Assembly: GCA_000438295.1 (NCBI GenBank)
Contig: FR901052.1
Span: forward strand, 1 to 62,571
Reading direction: 5' to 3'
DNA from: Clostridium sp. CAG:451
GTDB taxonomy: Bacteria > Bacillota_I > Bacilli_A > RF39 > UBA660
DNA length: 62,571 nucleotides
Position numbers and translations under genes: made by a program
Shown here: positions 62,403 to 62,571 of the stretch, piece by piece
How positions within the stretch are numbered: position 1 is the first letter of the stretch
Layout of the letters: the number at the start of each line of letters is the position of its first letter
The notes under the pieces: generated by a model
What the model saw: the letters and a program-made list of their open reading frames with translations, nothing else
What the model was told of the DNA's origin: nothing
Databases searched by the model: none

Positions 62403-62571
62403 ACTTTTTCTAACAACGGTATACCTGTCATTTCTGTGATTTTTATTGGTGTTATACCGTTATTAAGCATATTAGTGATAATAGAAGATTGCTCCTCTTC
62501 ACGGCCTTCCTCACGACCATCTTTTCTGGCTAACTTATTATAATATGCTATTTTAGCTTCTTCTTTCCACT
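62387..62571 (-). CDS. Rpn/PD-(D/E)XK nuclease-family gene, 3' end only
   Basis: The last 61 codons of a gene that enters from the right edge. They read KEEAKIAYYNKLARKDGREEGREEEQ and end MLNNGITPIKITEMTGIPLLEKVKRWG. A Gly/Glu-rich linker followed by a small motif (iLxxGxxxxxIxxxTGL) is characteristic of the C terminus of Rpn-type PD-(D/E)XK nuclease/transposase proteins. The catalytic part is outside the window. Confidence 0.75.
   Translation of the reverse strand, partial: WKEEAKIAYYNKLARKDGREEGREEEQSSIITNMLNNGITPIKITEMTGIPLLEKVKRWG

Overview
AT-rich chromosomal window from a low-GC, Gram-positive Bacillota, probably an uncultured Bacilli-related or Erysipelotrichia-like gut lineage that forms endospores. 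The spore evidence is direct. There is a small acid-soluble spore protein of the SspI type (62161-62376), a GerA-type germinant receptor operon (54614-57785), a SirA-like replication inhibitor in the Bacillus-like order tkt-sirA-yneF (17217-20156), and a SpoIID-fold/LysM cell-wall module (8420-11014). T-box control of valS and many tight overlaps of four to twenty bases also fit. TGA is used as a stop (for example nusB and cas2), so the genetic code is standard.

Layout. 1-6110 is a type II-A CRISPR-Cas locus on the minus strand (cas9-cas1-cas2-csn2). It is followed by a leader ending in ATTTGAG and the first repeat, which runs off the left edge; the tracrRNA is divergent, upstream of cas9. 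6200-18148 holds housekeeping and cell-wall genes (xseAB, nusB, the LysM/SpoIID operon, gltX, tRNA-Gln, a dead DUF3990 gene, valS with its T-box, yneF, sirA). 18198-26015 is a long minus-strand run, mutS-GH25-nnrD-LytTR regulator-tkt. 26078-34024 contains rarA, a repeat-containing DUF2628-like protein, an acyltransferase/acyl-CoA ligase/acyltransferase/MgtC lipid operon, and a MATE transporter fused to a cytidylate-kinase-like domain.

34265-40545 is a decayed genomic island beside tRNA-Thr. A 55-bp near-perfect direct repeat flanks it, and it carries a serine recombinase broken by a one-base deletion, a three-gene operon (unknown, ASCH, zinc metallopeptidase), a frameshifted gene, and a dense array of hairpins. 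40561-50852 returns to core genes (HD hydrolase, mtnN, glmS, rnr with an unusual leader, tRNAs), interrupted by a decayed Fic-family locus with a NUDIX gene lodged between two copies of a 134-bp sequence. 50917-62571 holds a coiled-coil protein, an SDR enzyme, a two-component system, the ger operon, a tandem-duplication scar, a compact M3-like peptidase, DUF2207 and LemA genes, sspI, and the 3' end of an Rpn-type nuclease gene.

The best candidates for undescribed biology are the ASCH/metallopeptidase operon with its neighbouring hairpin array, the LysM/unknown/SpoIID operon, and the leader-peptide/terminator arrangement before rnr. All three are inferences from sequence and context only.
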